DNA of 64,000 nucleotides. Origin: Nocardiopsis sp. CNT312 (GTDB lineage Bacteria > Actinomycetota > Actinomycetes > Streptosporangiales > Streptosporangiaceae). Location: assembly GCF_000515115.1 (NCBI RefSeq), contig NZ_AZXF01000019.1, forward strand, positions 84,300 to 148,299, read 5' to 3'. Below are positions 43,678 to 52,249 of the stretch, piece after piece. The first letter of the stretch is position 1. Each line of letters starts with the position of its first letter. The notes under the pieces were generated by a model. It saw only the letters and a list, made by a program, of their open reading frames with translations. It made no database searches and had not been told where the DNA came from. A program made the position numbers and the translations under genes.

Positions 43678-44121
43678 CTACCCGACGAACCCGCCGAGGG
43701 AGTCGAGTACTTCCGCCCATCCGTCGTGGAAGCTCCCGTCGCCCTCGAACCCTTCGACGCCGCGCAGGTCGAACGTCATGCGCGTGCCCCCGGAGGCCGG
43801 TTCGAGGGTGACGGTGACGACCGGGGTGTCGTCCGGGTCGCCGTCCGGGTGGCCCCAGGTGAAGGCCAGGCGCTCGAACGGCACGAGTTCGCGGTACACG
43901 CCGCCGGTGACCACCTTCTCGCCGGTGGTGTCGTTGACCATCGTGTACGTGTAGCGGCCGCCCACCCGCGGGTCCATCTCCACGGTCTCCCGGGGCGTGC
44001 TGGTGCCTCGGGGGTGCCACCACTGCGCCGCCGCGTCGGGGTCGGTCCAGGCCTTCCAGACCTCCTCGGGGGTGGCGTCGAACGTGCGGACGAGTGTGAG
44101 GCCCTTGGTCGTGTCGATCAT
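43678..44121 (-). CDS. SRPBCC/AHSA1-domain protein
   Basis: This 147-residue protein has the START-like AHSA1 fold: LTLVRTFDATPEEVWKAWTDP near the start, AQWWHPRGTSTPRETVEMD, GGRYTYTMV and a C-terminal GVEGFEGDGSFHDGWAEVLD helix. ATG 44121 overlaps the stop of the ArsR gene (ATGA). This two-gene pairing is very common in actinobacteria. The hydrophobic pocket suggests binding of a small ligand; no enzyme activity can be assigned. It converges on the biosynthetic cluster and is probably not part of it. Confidence 0.85.
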   Translation of the reverse strand: MIDTTKGLTLVRTFDATPEEVWKAWTDPDAAAQWWHPRGTSTPRETVEMDPRVGGRYTYTMVNDTTGEKVVTGGVYRELVPFERLAFTWGHPDGDPDDTPVVTVTLEPASGGTRMTFDLRGVEGFEGDGSFHDGWAEVLDSLGGFVG

Positions 44122-44486
44122 CGCTGCTCTCCTTCTCCGTCGTCGCCGGTCCCGCGGTCGGGTCCCCGGCGGTTGCTGAGGTGCTCGTCGAGCCGGTCGA
44201 ACCGCTCGGTCCAGTCGGCGCGCTGCCGCTCGATCCACGCCGCCGCCTCGTCCAGGCAGAGGGGGGCGAGTGAGCAGTCGGTCCACTGCCCCCTGCGGTC
44301 CCGTGTCACGAGCCCGGCCCTCTCCAGCACCGCCAGGTGCTGGGAGACGGCGGCCCTGCTGACCGGGTAGTGCTCCGCCAGGTCGCTCACCGTGAGGGAA
44401 CCGCCGCGGAGCCGCGTGAGGATGTCGCGGCGCGTCGGGTCCGCCAGCGCGGCGAACTCCCGACTGAGCCTGTCCCGGGCCGTCAT
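44118..44486 (-). CDS. ArsR-family transcriptional repressor
   Basis: This 122-residue winged-helix protein carries FAALADPTRRDILTRLRGG, then LTVSDLAEHYPVSRAAVSQHLAVLERAGLV, the recognition helix of the family. No metal-binding cysteine pair is present, so this is the SRPBCC-linked type rather than a metal sensor. The C-terminal helix contains WIERQRADWTERFDRLDEHL. A palindrome at 44504-44519, just ahead of the ATG, is the likely autoregulatory site. Confidence 0.88.
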   Translation of the reverse strand: MTARDRLSREFAALADPTRRDILTRLRGGSLTVSDLAEHYPVSRAAVSQHLAVLERAGLVTRDRRGQWTDCSLAPLCLDEAAAWIERQRADWTERFDRLDEHLSNRRGPDRGTGDDGEGEQR

Positions 44487-44503
44487 GTAAGTACCTTCTT
44501 ACC

Positions 44504-44519
44504 GTAAGCAAGTGCTTAC
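44504..44519. promoter_or_regulatory. Probable operator of the ArsR-type repressor
   Basis: GTAAGCA and TGCTTAC flank a two-base centre, 18 bases upstream of the minus-strand ATG. A related half-site, GTAAG, occurs at 44487-44491. The AT-rich palindrome in a GC-rich setting matches ArsR/AHSA1 operator sites. Confidence 0.6.
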
Positions 44520-44803
44520 ACGTTAGCCCGGGAGGCGGCGCCGGTCAAGGGACGCCGTCTTCCGCGCACGTCCTGCCCGGGGCCGGTCACGTCAGCGCGG
44601 TCACGGGGCCGTCGGGCCGAGCACGCTGCCGTCCGGGCCGGTGAGGACGGCGAGGCGTCCGTCGGGGGTGCCCTCGGGGGCCGGCGCCGCGGTCCCGCCG
44701 AGCCCCTCCTCCGCCACCGCGTCCTCCTGCGGTGGGCTCGCTGACCGCCGACACCGGAACGGGGGCGGGGCCCTTGTCTTTACGGTCCCCGCCCCTTCGG
44801 GGG
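44520..44803. other. Intergenic stretch without a recognisable gene
   Basis: About 280 bases between the ArsR operator and the GH1 stop. A minus-strand frame read here (ending GRLAVLTGPDGSVLGPTAP at 44601) looks protein-like but has no separate start and overlaps the GH1 gene in another frame. It may be the remnant of a lost gene. Confidence 0.35.
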
Positions 44804-46210
44804 TCAGCCGTTCGCGTCGCGGCGCTCCCGGTGGGACCGCAGCAGTTCCCGGTACCAGTGGTAGCTGTCCTTGGGCGTGCGGGTCAGCTTGTCGTAGTCC
44901 ACGGAGATGATGCCGAAGCGCCTTTCGTAACCGTAGGCCCACTCGAAGTTGTCCAAGAGCGACCAGACGAAGTAGCCGCGCACGTCGACCCCGGCCGCGA
45001 TGGCGTCGGAGAGGGCGTGCAGGTGGTCGTGGAGGTAGTCGATTCGGTCCGCGTCGTGCACGACCCCGTCGGGGCCCGGCTCGTCCGGTTCGGCGGAGCC
45101 GTTCTCCGTGATGTGGATCGGCGGCAGCTCCGGGTATCGGCGGTGCAGGTCCACGAGCAGGTCGGTGAAGGAGGAGGGAACCACCGGCCACCCCATGGTG
45201 GTGTGCCGTACCCCCTCGATCGGTACTTCCGCCACCCCGATGTCCACGGCGGTCCGGGCCGACTCCTCGGGGAGCGGGGCGTCGCGGAGCTGGATGGGGC
45301 GGTAGAAGTTCAGTCCGAGGAAGTCCAGCGGCTGGGCGATGACCGAGAGGTCGCCGGGTTCGCGGTAGCTGCCGTCGGCCATCGGCCCCCAGGTGGCCTC
45401 CTCGTTGTCGGGGTAGGCACCGCGCAGCAGGGGGTCCAGCCACACGCGGTTGTGCAGGGTCTCGGCGCGGTCCACCGCCGCGGCGTCCTCGGGGGAGTCG
45501 GTCGCGGGCAGTAGGCGGTCGGGGTTGAGGGTGATGCCCACCTCGGCCTCACGGCCGTGCGCGGCGGCCGAGGCGCGCAGCTCCACTGCCGCCAGGCCGT
45601 GCGCGAGCAGCAGGTGCTGGGCGACGGCCAGGGCTGGGGTGCCTTCCCTGGTGCCGGGGGCGTGGCGGCCCACCGCGTGGCCGACGAACGCGGTGCAGTG
45701 GGGCTCGTTGAGGGTGATCCAGCGCTTGACCCGGTCGCCGAGGTGGTCGGCGACCACGCGCGCGTAGGCGGCGAAGTGGTGCGCGGTGCTCCGGACCCGC
45801 CAGCCGCCGCGGTCCTCCAGGGTCTGGGGCAGGTCCCAGTGGTAGAGCGTGGCTACCGGCTCGATGCCTGCCTTGTGCAGGGCGTCGACGAGACGGTCGT
45901 AGAACGCCAGGCCCTCGGGGTTGATCTCCCCGGTGCCGTCGGGGAGGACGCGCGGCCAGGCGATGGAGAAGCGGTAGGTGTCCACGCCCAGCTCCCTGAG
46001 CAGGGCGACGTCCTCCTCGTACCGGTGGTAGTGGTCGCAGGCGACATCGCCGCTCTCGCCACGCGCCACCTTCCCGGGGACACGTGAGTACGTGTCCCAG
46101 ATGGACGGGCCGCGGCCGCCCTCCTGCACGGCGCCCTCGATCTGGTAGGCGGCCGTGGCCGCTCCGAAGAGGAATCCCGGCGGGAACTGGGGAAGTGCGC
46201 TGTCGGTCAT
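44804..46210 (-). CDS. GH1 beta-glucosidase (second)
   Basis: This 468-residue family 1 glycosidase is closely similar to the one at 22563. It has FLFGAATAAYQIEGAVQEGG, acid/base Glu169 in TLNEPHCTAF, nucleophile Glu369 in HITENGSAEPD and YFVWSLLDNFEWAYGYERRFG. No signal peptide is present. ATG 46210 follows GGAAGG; ATG 46222 is a possible alternative. It has no CebR box and instead follows a 2-hydroxyacid dehydrogenase on the same strand after 38 bases, divergent from a GntR/FadR regulator. It therefore probably answers to a different sugar signal than its paralogue. Confidence 0.92.
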   Translation of the reverse strand: MTDSALPQFPPGFLFGAATAAYQIEGAVQEGGRGPSIWDTYSRVPGKVARGESGDVACDHYHRYEEDVALLRELGVDTYRFSIAWPRVLPDGTGEINPEGLAFYDRLVDALHKAGIEPVATLYHWDLPQTLEDRGGWRVRSTAHHFAAYARVVADHLGDRVKRWITLNEPHCTAFVGHAVGRHAPGTREGTPALAVAQHLLLAHGLAAVELRASAAAHGREAEVGITLNPDRLLPATDSPEDAAAVDRAETLHNRVWLDPLLRGAYPDNEEATWGPMADGSYREPGDLSVIAQPLDFLGLNFYRPIQLRDAPLPEESARTAVDIGVAEVPIEGVRHTTMGWPVVPSSFTDLLVDLHRRYPELPPIHITENGSAEPDEPGPDGVVHDADRIDYLHDHLHALSDAIAAGVDVRGYFVWSLLDNFEWAYGYERRFGIISVDYDKLTRTPKDSYHWYRELLRSHRERRDANG

Positions 46211-46248
46211 GGTGCCTTCCATGTGTTCGGTGGTGCCGCGTGGTCGGC

Positions 46249-47202
46249 TCAGTAGCCCGCGGACTTGTCGACGACGTTGTGCAGAGGCCGTCCCTGGACG
46301 AACCGCTCCAGGTTCTCGACGAAGATGTCCAGCCCCCGGCGGCGCGTTTGCGCGGTCGTGGCCCCGTTGTGCGGTGTGACGATGGTGTTGGGCAGGTCCC
46401 AGAAGGGGCTCTCCTCGGGGAGCGGCTCATGGCCGTGGGCGTCGAGCCCCGCTCCGGCGATCCACCCTTCGGTGAGGGCCCGCAGCAGGGCCCGGTCCCG
46501 CACGATTCCGCCGCGCGAGACCACGACGAGGTGCGCCGTCTCCTTCATCGCCCGGAGTTCGGCCTCACCGATGAGGTTCGCGGTGCCCGGGGTGTCCGGT
46601 GCCGTGACGACGACGAAGTCGGACTCGGCGAGGAACCGGTGGAGCCGTTCCGGCGGGTGGACGGTGTCCACACCGGGTGCGGGGAGGCCGGCTCGCCGTC
46701 GCAGGCCCACCACGCGCATGTGGAAGGCCCGCGCCTTGGCCGCGAGGTCGAGGCCGGAGTGCCCCAGCCCGATGATGCCGCAGGTGAGTCCGGCCAGTTC
46801 ACCGTGTTGGAAGCGCTCCCATCGGCGTTCGGACTGGGCCTTGGCCCAGCGCGGGGCATCGCGGTTGAGCATGAGCATGAGCATCATTGCGTGCTCGGCC
46901 AGGGGGACGGCGCCGTTGCCGACGGAGGAGGTGAGTTCGGCGGAATGGGAGCCCAACCCGGCCGCGAGTTCGCTGTTCACCCCTGCCGCCCAGCTGTGTA
47001 CCCACCGCACCGCCGCCGCCCGGTCCAGCTCCTGCGCGGTCGGTGACCCGGCGATGGCCGTCGCCGAACCCAGCAGGTCGGAGCGGTCGCCGAGCCGCGG
47101 CGCGAACTCCACCCGGGCGGTGCCCGCGGCGTCCCGGATCCTTTGTTCTTCCTCGGGCTCGAACCGCCCGCTCACCAGTACTGGTCCGTGCTCGGGCACC
47201 AA
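46249..47202 (-). CDS. D-isomer-specific 2-hydroxyacid dehydrogenase family protein
   Basis: This 317-residue NAD(P)-dependent protein resembles glyoxylate/hydroxypyruvate reductases. The nucleotide-binding motif is CGIIGLGHSGLDLAAKARA near residue 140 (GxGxxG reads GLGHSG). SRGGIVRDRALLRAL is the usual catalytic-arginine region, and NTIVTPHNGATTAQ holds the active-site histidine. The start is TTG 47202 with GAAGGG ahead; GTG 47199 is possible. It lies upstream of the GH1 gene on one transcript and diverges from a FadR-type regulator whose operator is in the shared gap. Confidence 0.82.
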   Translation of the reverse strand: MVPEHGPVLVSGRFEPEEEQRIRDAAGTARVEFAPRLGDRSDLLGSATAIAGSPTAQELDRAAAVRWVHSWAAGVNSELAAGLGSHSAELTSSVGNGAVPLAEHAMMLMLMLNRDAPRWAKAQSERRWERFQHGELAGLTCGIIGLGHSGLDLAAKARAFHMRVVGLRRRAGLPAPGVDTVHPPERLHRFLAESDFVVVTAPDTPGTANLIGEAELRAMKETAHLVVVSRGGIVRDRALLRALTEGWIAGAGLDAHGHEPLPEESPFWDLPNTIVTPHNGATTAQTRRRGLDIFVENLERFVQGRPLHNVVDKSAGY

Positions 47203-47243
47203 CGATCACGCCCTTCGGTCGCTCTGCTAATTTGATGGCTGAT

Positions 47244-47254
47244 TGGTCCGACCG
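47244..47254. promoter_or_regulatory. FadR-type operator in the divergent gap
   Basis: TGGTCCGACCG fits the TGGTNNGACCA pattern used by many GntR/FadR regulators. It lies 42 bases upstream of both the divergent dehydrogenase start and the regulator start, so one bound dimer could control both directions. The same pattern occurs twice at 48107-48136. Confidence 0.65.
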
Positions 47255-47285
47255 GTCTGGTGAGTATAGGGAAGGTGTGTGGGGG

Positions 47286-48047
47286 ATGTCACGAGGGGGT
47301 CGTCCGGTCTTCCGGGCCGTCGAACGTTCCAGGGTCTACTCCTCCGTCGCGGACCAGATCCTCGCCGGTGTGCGGTCGGGGGCCTTCCCCGTCGGAGCGC
47401 CGCTGCCCGCCGAACGCGTCCTGGCCGAGCAGTTCGAGATCGGGCGCGGTTCGGTCCGGGAGGCGATCCGCGTGCTGGAGCACGCCGGGGTGCTCGACGT
47501 GCGGGTGGGCAGCGGCACCTACGTCGTGGGGGACGGGGGGTCCCGGGAGGGCGCGCTCCGGGCCCGCGCCGCGGTGGTCGGCGAGCACAGTCCGCTGGAC
47601 CTGATCGTGGCCCGAGCCTCGGTGGAGCCGACGTGCGCCGAGTACGCGGCCCAGGCCAGGAACTCCAACGACCTCAAGGTCCTCGAAGAGCTGGTCCACA
47701 GGCAGGAGGAGGTCCTGCGGGAGGACGGGAACCCGTCCACGGTGGACGCCGACTTCCATCTCGCGGTGGCTGCCGCGTCCCACAACAGCGTCCTCTTCTC
47801 CCTGCAGCGCAACCTGGTCGACCTCATGGGGGAACCGATGTGGAGGGGGCTCAAGGGCCGCTCGCTGGGCAGGGAACACCAGTCCGAGCGCTACCTTGAC
47901 CACCACCGGCAGGTCTTCCTCGCGATCGAGCGCCGCGACCACCGCCGAGCCCGCCAGCTCATGACCGTGCACATGAGTGAGATCGAGACGGCTCTGCTCG
48001 CGGAACTGGGCACCTACCCGGACGACCAGGGCGCCGCCGACGGCTGA
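47286..48047 (+). CDS. GntR-family regulator, FadR subfamily (first)
   Basis: This 253-residue protein has an N-terminal winged helix (PLPAERVLAEQFEIGRGSVREAIRVLEHAGVL, about residues 40-72) and a C-terminal all-helical FCD domain with metal-ligand-type histidines in DADFHLAVAAASHN and a late MTVHMSEIE. It probably represses the flanking operons until a sugar acid binds. Matching operators occur at 47244 (own and dehydrogenase promoter) and 48107-48136 (isomerase promoter). ATG 47286 was chosen because the first conserved segment, RAVERSRVYSSVADQI, follows soon after; ATG 47235 would extend the N-terminus across the operator. Confidence 0.85.
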   Translation: MSRGGRPVFRAVERSRVYSSVADQILAGVRSGAFPVGAPLPAERVLAEQFEIGRGSVREAIRVLEHAGVLDVRVGSGTYVVGDGGSREGALRARAAVVGEHSPLDLIVARASVEPTCAEYAAQARNSNDLKVLEELVHRQEEVLREDGNPSTVDADFHLAVAAASHNSVLFSLQRNLVDLMGEPMWRGLKGRSLGREHQSERYLDHHRQVFLAIERRDHRRARQLMTVHMSEIETALLAELGTYPDDQGAADG

Positions 48048-48062
48048 GCCCCGCGCTGTCGG

Positions 48063-48136
48063 TTGACAGGGGGGCTCCTTCCCGCCTAGCTTCTGCATCG
48101 GTCGGGTGGTAAGACCAATTGTTCTTGGTCGGACCA
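48063..48136 (+). promoter_or_regulatory. Promoter with two FadR-type operators ahead of the isomerase gene
   Basis: TTGACA at 48063-48068 and TAGCTT at 48087-48092, 18 bases apart, form a promoter. Downstream lie two operator-like palindromes, TGGTAAGACCA at 48107-48117 and TGGTCGGACCA at 48126-48136. They match the site at 47244, so the adjacent FadR-type regulator is the likely repressor. Confidence 0.7.
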
Positions 48137-48164
48137 CTGCTACACCGCACCCGAGGAGAGAACC

Positions 48165-48995
48165 GTGGCCCCACCCCGCTATGCAGTGAACTGCTCGATC
48201 ATGATGAAGGACCGGCCGCCGAAGGAGCGCCTCGCGGCCGTGCGCGAGGCCGGTTTCGAGGCGGTGGAGTTCTGGTGGCCCTTCACCACCCCCGCCCCCG
48301 GCCCCGGCGAGGTCTCCGACTTCGTCGAGACGGTCCGCGCCTCCGGCCTCCGGCTGGTCGGACTGAACCTCTATGCGGGGGACATGCCCGGAGGTGACCG
48401 GGGCGTCGTCTCCTGGCCGGACAGCGCGGGGGACCTGCGCGCCAGTGCGGCGGTGGCCGTCCGGATCGGCGAGGAGCTGGGCTGCCGATCCTTCAACGCC
48501 CTGTACGGGAACCGCCGCGCGGGCATCTCGGCCGCCGAACAGGACGCGGCCGCGATCCGGGCGCTGGGTGCGGTCGCCGAAGAGGTCGCGGGCATCGGCG
48601 GGCAGATCCTGATCGAGCCGGTCAGCGGCGCTCCGGACTATCCGCTGCTGACCGCCGACGACGCGGTCGGGGTGATCGACGCCGTCGAGCGGGAGACCGG
48701 CGCGGACAACCTGCGCCTGCTCTTCGACCTCTACCATCTCGCGGTCAACGGGGACGACGTGCCGACGGCGCTCGCCCGCCACCGCGACCGTGTCGGCCAC
48801 GTGCAGGTAGCCGACGCGCCGGGGCGCGGCGGTCCCGGCACGGGCGAGCTTCCGCTTGCCGACTGGCTCGCGGCCATCGAGGAGGGGGGCTACTCCGGCT
48901 GGGTCGCCCTGGAACACACGGGGGAGGGGGCCGATCCGTTCGGTTGGGAGGCTGGCGCCGGTCTCCCGGGGCTGCCCGGCCCCGCGGGCGCGTGA
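48165..48995 (+). CDS. Hydroxypyruvate isomerase-like TIM-barrel protein
   Basis: This 276-residue protein belongs to the xylose-isomerase-like TIM barrels, and it is closest in pattern to hydroxypyruvate isomerase (Hyi), which interconverts hydroxypyruvate and tartronate semialdehyde. It shows YAVNCSIMMKDRPPKERLAA near the N-terminus, ILIEPVSGAPDYPLLTADDA with a metal-ligand glutamate, LRLLFDLYHLAVNGDD and VGHVQVADAPGRGGPGTGEL. GTG 48165 is preceded by GAGGAGAG. The next gene encodes tartronate-semialdehyde reductase, which supports the role. A FadR-type regulator with operators in the promoter lies just upstream. Confidence 0.82.
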   Translation: MAPPRYAVNCSIMMKDRPPKERLAAVREAGFEAVEFWWPFTTPAPGPGEVSDFVETVRASGLRLVGLNLYAGDMPGGDRGVVSWPDSAGDLRASAAVAVRIGEELGCRSFNALYGNRRAGISAAEQDAAAIRALGAVAEEVAGIGGQILIEPVSGAPDYPLLTADDAVGVIDAVERETGADNLRLLFDLYHLAVNGDDVPTALARHRDRVGHVQVADAPGRGGPGTGELPLADWLAAIEEGGYSGWVALEHTGEGADPFGWEAGAGLPGLPGPAGA

Positions 48996-49073
48996 GCGTT
49001 TCCCTTTCCCGCCCGCTGACGCGACGGCGGCACAGCTGCGGACCGGGTCCGCATCCAATCGATCAAGGAGTTC

Positions 49074-49976
49074 ATGGTGAGTAAGCAGACGACGGCGTTC
49101 ATCGGTCTGGGCGTGATGGGTGCCCCCATGGCCGCCAACCTCGTCCGGGCCGGCTTCGACGTGGTGGGCTACAACCGCAGCGCCGGCAAGCGCGAGGCCC
49201 TGGAGCGCTCCGGCGGGCGGGCGGCCTCCTCGGTCGCCGAGGCCGTGGCCGGGGCCGACGTGGTCATCACGATGCTGCCGGACTCGCCGGACGTGGAGTC
49301 CGTGGTCTTGGGGGAGGGCGGCGCCCTGGATCACATGCGTCCCGGCACGGTGTTCGTGGACATGAGCACGGTCCGCCCGGAGACGGCGCGGGCCGTCGCC
49401 GAGGCCGCCGTCGACAGGGGCATCGAGGCTCTGGACGCCCCGGTCAGCGGCGGTGAGCAGGGGGCGGTCGAGGCCAAGCTCTCGATCATGGTGGGGGGCG
49501 GTGCCGGGGCCTTCGACCGGGCCCGGCCGGTGCTGGACGCCCTCGGCACCACGGTGGTCCACGTCGGACCGGCGGGGGCGGGGCAGACGGTCAAGGCCGC
49601 CAACCAGCTGATCGTCGCGGGGACCCTGCAACTGGTCTCCGAGGCCCTGGTCTTCCTCGATGCCCACGGGGTGGACCGGGAACGCGCGGTGGAGGTCCTC
49701 TCCGGAGGGCTGGCCGGGAGCACGGTGCTGGAGCGCAAGGCGGCCTCGATGCTGGCCCGCGAGTTCGCGCCGGGGTTCCGGGTGGACCTGCACCACAAGG
49801 ACCTGGGCATCGTGACGTCCGCGGCGCGCGAGGCGGGCGTCGCCCTTCCGTTGGGCGCGCTCACGGCATCGCTGGTGGGTTCACTGCGGGCGCAGGGGCG
49901 CGGCAGCCTGGACCATTCCGCGCTGCTGTTGCAGGTGGAACAGCTCTCGGGGCGTGAGGTGGAGGAGAGGGGCTGA
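49074..49976 (+). CDS. garR: 2-hydroxy-3-oxopropionate (tartronate semialdehyde) reductase
   Basis: This 300-residue member of the beta-hydroxyacid dehydrogenase family reduces tartronate semialdehyde to glycerate. It has the N-terminal Rossmann motif TAFIGLGVMGAPMAANLVRAG, the substrate-binding ALDAPVSGGEQGA, the catalytic lysine in GQTVKAANQLIVAG near residue 173 and the C-terminal HHKDLGIVTSAAREAGV. AAGGAG precedes ATG 49074. With the isomerase just upstream and a hydroxyacid dehydrogenase nearby it forms a glyoxylate/glycerate branch, probably feeding sugar-acid carbon into glycolysis. The exact substrate is inferred from context. Confidence 0.85.
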   Translation: MVSKQTTAFIGLGVMGAPMAANLVRAGFDVVGYNRSAGKREALERSGGRAASSVAEAVAGADVVITMLPDSPDVESVVLGEGGALDHMRPGTVFVDMSTVRPETARAVAEAAVDRGIEALDAPVSGGEQGAVEAKLSIMVGGGAGAFDRARPVLDALGTTVVHVGPAGAGQTVKAANQLIVAGTLQLVSEALVFLDAHGVDRERAVEVLSGGLAGSTVLERKAASMLAREFAPGFRVDLHHKDLGIVTSAAREAGVALPLGALTASLVGSLRAQGRGSLDHSALLLQVEQLSGREVEERG

Positions 49977-49997
49977 CCTCGACCCCTCGCATAGGCG

Positions 49998-50039
49998 CAT
50001 TGTCAGTCTTGAAATCTTGCCTGACAATGTGTCTATACT
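49998..50039 (+). promoter_or_regulatory. Promoter with long palindromic operator ahead of the glycosidase operon
   Basis: CATTGTCAG at 49998-50006 and CTGACAATG at 50021-50029 are exact inverse copies. They overlap a likely promoter with TTGAAA at 50009-50014 and TATACT at 50034-50039 (19-base spacing). Half-sites TGTCAG/CTGACA recur near 58179-58200, beside the second FadR-type regulator, which is therefore the likely controller. Confidence 0.65.
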
Positions 50040-50119
50040 TGCCTGCCTCTGTCGCGAGGAGTCTCCGGTGCACCCAGGTAGCCCGGGGCCGCGCCGAGGT
50101 CGATGAGAGGACCAGCCAC

Positions 50120-52249
50120 ATGGCACAGGGTGTGACCGGAAACGGACCCCAGAGTGCGGCGGGTGCCGTACGGGCACCAGACTGGCACCTGGGGGCGACC
50201 CGGTGGACGCAGCTCACGCTGACCGAGAACGACCCGGGCCGCTTCGACCCCGAGTACTGGATCGACATCATGCGCGAGACCAGGTCCAACGCGGCCTGTA
50301 TCAGCGCGGGCGGCTACATCGCCTTCTACCCGACGGACATCCCGTACCACTACCGCAGCTCCCACCTCGCCGACACCGATCCCTTCGGTGCACTGGTCGA
50401 CGGGGCCCGCAGCCTGGACATGCACGTCATGGCAAGGGTCGACCCGCACGCCGTGCACCCGGACGCGGCCCAGGCGCGCCCGGAGTGGTTGGCACGCGAC
50501 GCCGACGGCAGCCCGAAGGAGCACTGGGGCTATCCCGACATCTGGCTCACCTGCCCCTTCGGGAGCTACAATCGCGAGTTCATCACCGAGGTGGCTCGGG
50601 AGATCGTCACCCGCTACGACGTGGACGCCGTCTTCGCCAACCGATGGCAGGGCCACGGTATCTCCTACAGCGAGACGGCCCGGCGCAGCTTCCGTGACGA
50701 GACCGGCTACGATCTCCCCCGGTCCGAGGGGGACACGTCCGACCCCGCCTGGCGTGCCTACGTGATCTGGCGGCGCCGCAAACTGAGCGATCTGGTCAGT
50801 CTGTGGGACCGGGCCGTGCGCGACGTCCGGCCGCACGCGCGGTTCATCCCGAACCTGGGCAGCATCGCCGCGCGCGACCTGGACCGCGACATGCTGGTCA
50901 AGCACTTCCCCTTCTTCCTCATCGACAAGCAGGGTCGATCCGGGGTCGAAGCACCGTGGTCCGCCGGCCGTAACGGCAAGAGGAGCCGCGCCGTCTTCAG
51001 GGACAGGCCGGTAGGACTCATCACCTCCATCGGGCCCGAGCACCACCAGCACCGTTGGAAGGACTCGGTCGCGCCCGGGGCCGAGACGGCCACCTGGATC
51101 GTCGACGGGTTCGCACAGGGGGCGTTCCCCTGGTTCACCAAGTTCAACGGGATGGTCCCCGACCCCCGGTGGATCCGGCCCGTGTCCGAGGCGTTCGCAC
51201 TGCACGAACGGCTGGAGCCCGAGTTCACCGGCCGCACGATCACGGCGGACGTCGCCCTCCTCGAAGCCGCGGGGCCCGAAGCGGCGCGTACCGGCGGCCG
51301 GGCACACGAAGAGGGCTTCTACCACGCGCTGGTCGAGGCCCGCATCCCCTTCGAGCTCGTCGCCGAACAGAACCTGACCGTGGAGGAACTCTCCCAGTTC
51401 AAGGTTCTGGTCCTGCCCGACGCCGAGCGTCTGAGCCTCGAGCAGTGCCGCACCATCCAGGACTACACCGAGTCCGGCGGCAGCGTCGTCGCCGCCCACC
51501 GGTCTTCACTCGACGACGAGTACGGGACACCGCGGGCCAACTTCGGTCTGGCGGAGGTCTTCGGAGCGGACCTGAACACCCCCGTCCGGGGACCGGTGAA
51601 GAACAACTACATCGCCCTCACTGAGGAGCACCCGCTCACCGAGGGGTTCGAGGGCGCCGAGCGCGTCATCGGCGGGACCGAGCTCATCGGAGTGACCGCG
51701 CGCCCGGGCACCGAGGTGCCTTTCCGGTTCCTGCCCGACTACCCCGACCTGCCGATGGAGGAGGTGTATCCCAGAGCGGAGCCCGACGCCCCGGCAGTCC
51801 TGACCAGGGAGCTTCCCGGAGGTGGGCGTTCGGTGTACGCGCCGTTCAACCTCGGGGCCCTCTTCTGGGAGGCCCTGCAGACGGATCACGGCCGGATCAT
51901 CGCCAACGCCGTCCGCTGGGCCCTGGGCGGCGAGGAGAGGGTGCGGGTCACCGGCCCGGGCCTGGTGGACGTGGCGGTGTGGGAGAACGCCGACTCGGTC
52001 GCCGTCGTCCTGGTCAACCTGACCAACCCCATGGCGCTCAAGGGGCCGGTCCGGGAGGTGATCCCGATGCCCGGCCAGCGTGTGTCGGTGGACCTGCCCG
52101 AGGGCATCGCGGGTGCCAGCGCCCGGCTGCTCGTGGCGGGCACCGACGCGGAGGTCACGCTGGACGGGGGGCGTGCCGAGGTCCACGTCCCTTCCGCGCA
52201 GCTCATGGAGATGGTCAGCTTCACGTGGACCCGGGGGGGCCGCTCATGA
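50120..52249 (+). CDS. GHL6-type putative glycosidase with GH42-like trimerisation domain (first)
   Basis: This 709-residue protein lacks a signal peptide. Residues 20-370 look like a TIM-barrel hydrolase of the GHL6/alpha-amylase-like group: RWTQLTLTENDPGRFDPEYWI at the start, MHVMARVDPHAVHPDAA and FANRWQGHGISYSETAR. Residues 390-600 resemble the beta-galactosidase trimerisation (glutamine amidotransferase-like) domain, with FKVLVLPDAERLSLEQC and YTESGGSVVAAHRSS. A C-terminal beta domain follows. GAGAGGA precedes ATG 50120, and the longer upstream frame covers the promoter palindrome. It overlaps its paralogue by four bases. Substrate is unknown, but the following sugar ABC transporter suggests that it acts on an imported glycoside. 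Confidence 0.75.
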   Translation: MAQGVTGNGPQSAAGAVRAPDWHLGATRWTQLTLTENDPGRFDPEYWIDIMRETRSNAACISAGGYIAFYPTDIPYHYRSSHLADTDPFGALVDGARSLDMHVMARVDPHAVHPDAAQARPEWLARDADGSPKEHWGYPDIWLTCPFGSYNREFITEVAREIVTRYDVDAVFANRWQGHGISYSETARRSFRDETGYDLPRSEGDTSDPAWRAYVIWRRRKLSDLVSLWDRAVRDVRPHARFIPNLGSIAARDLDRDMLVKHFPFFLIDKQGRSGVEAPWSAGRNGKRSRAVFRDRPVGLITSIGPEHHQHRWKDSVAPGAETATWIVDGFAQGAFPWFTKFNGMVPDPRWIRPVSEAFALHERLEPEFTGRTITADVALLEAAGPEAARTGGRAHEEGFYHALVEARIPFELVAEQNLTVEELSQFKVLVLPDAERLSLEQCRTIQDYTESGGSVVAAHRSSLDDEYGTPRANFGLAEVFGADLNTPVRGPVKNNYIALTEEHPLTEGFEGAERVIGGTELIGVTARPGTEVPFRFLPDYPDLPMEEVYPRAEPDAPAVLTRELPGGGRSVYAPFNLGALFWEALQTDHGRIIANAVRWALGGEERVRVTGPGLVDVAVWENADSVAVVLVNLTNPMALKGPVREVIPMPGQRVSVDLPEGIAGASARLLVAGTDAEVTLDGGRAEVHVPSAQLMEMVSFTWTRGGRS

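Noticed and set aside
46808..46821. A 13 of 14 match to the CebR box inside the hydroxyacid dehydrogenase gene
   Set aside because: It encodes a Trp-Glu-Arg run on the minus strand, is imperfect and lies far from any start.
47289..49796. An 835-codon minus-strand open frame opposite the regulator, isomerase and reductase genes
   Set aside because: It crosses three recognisable genes and their promoter elements; shadow only.
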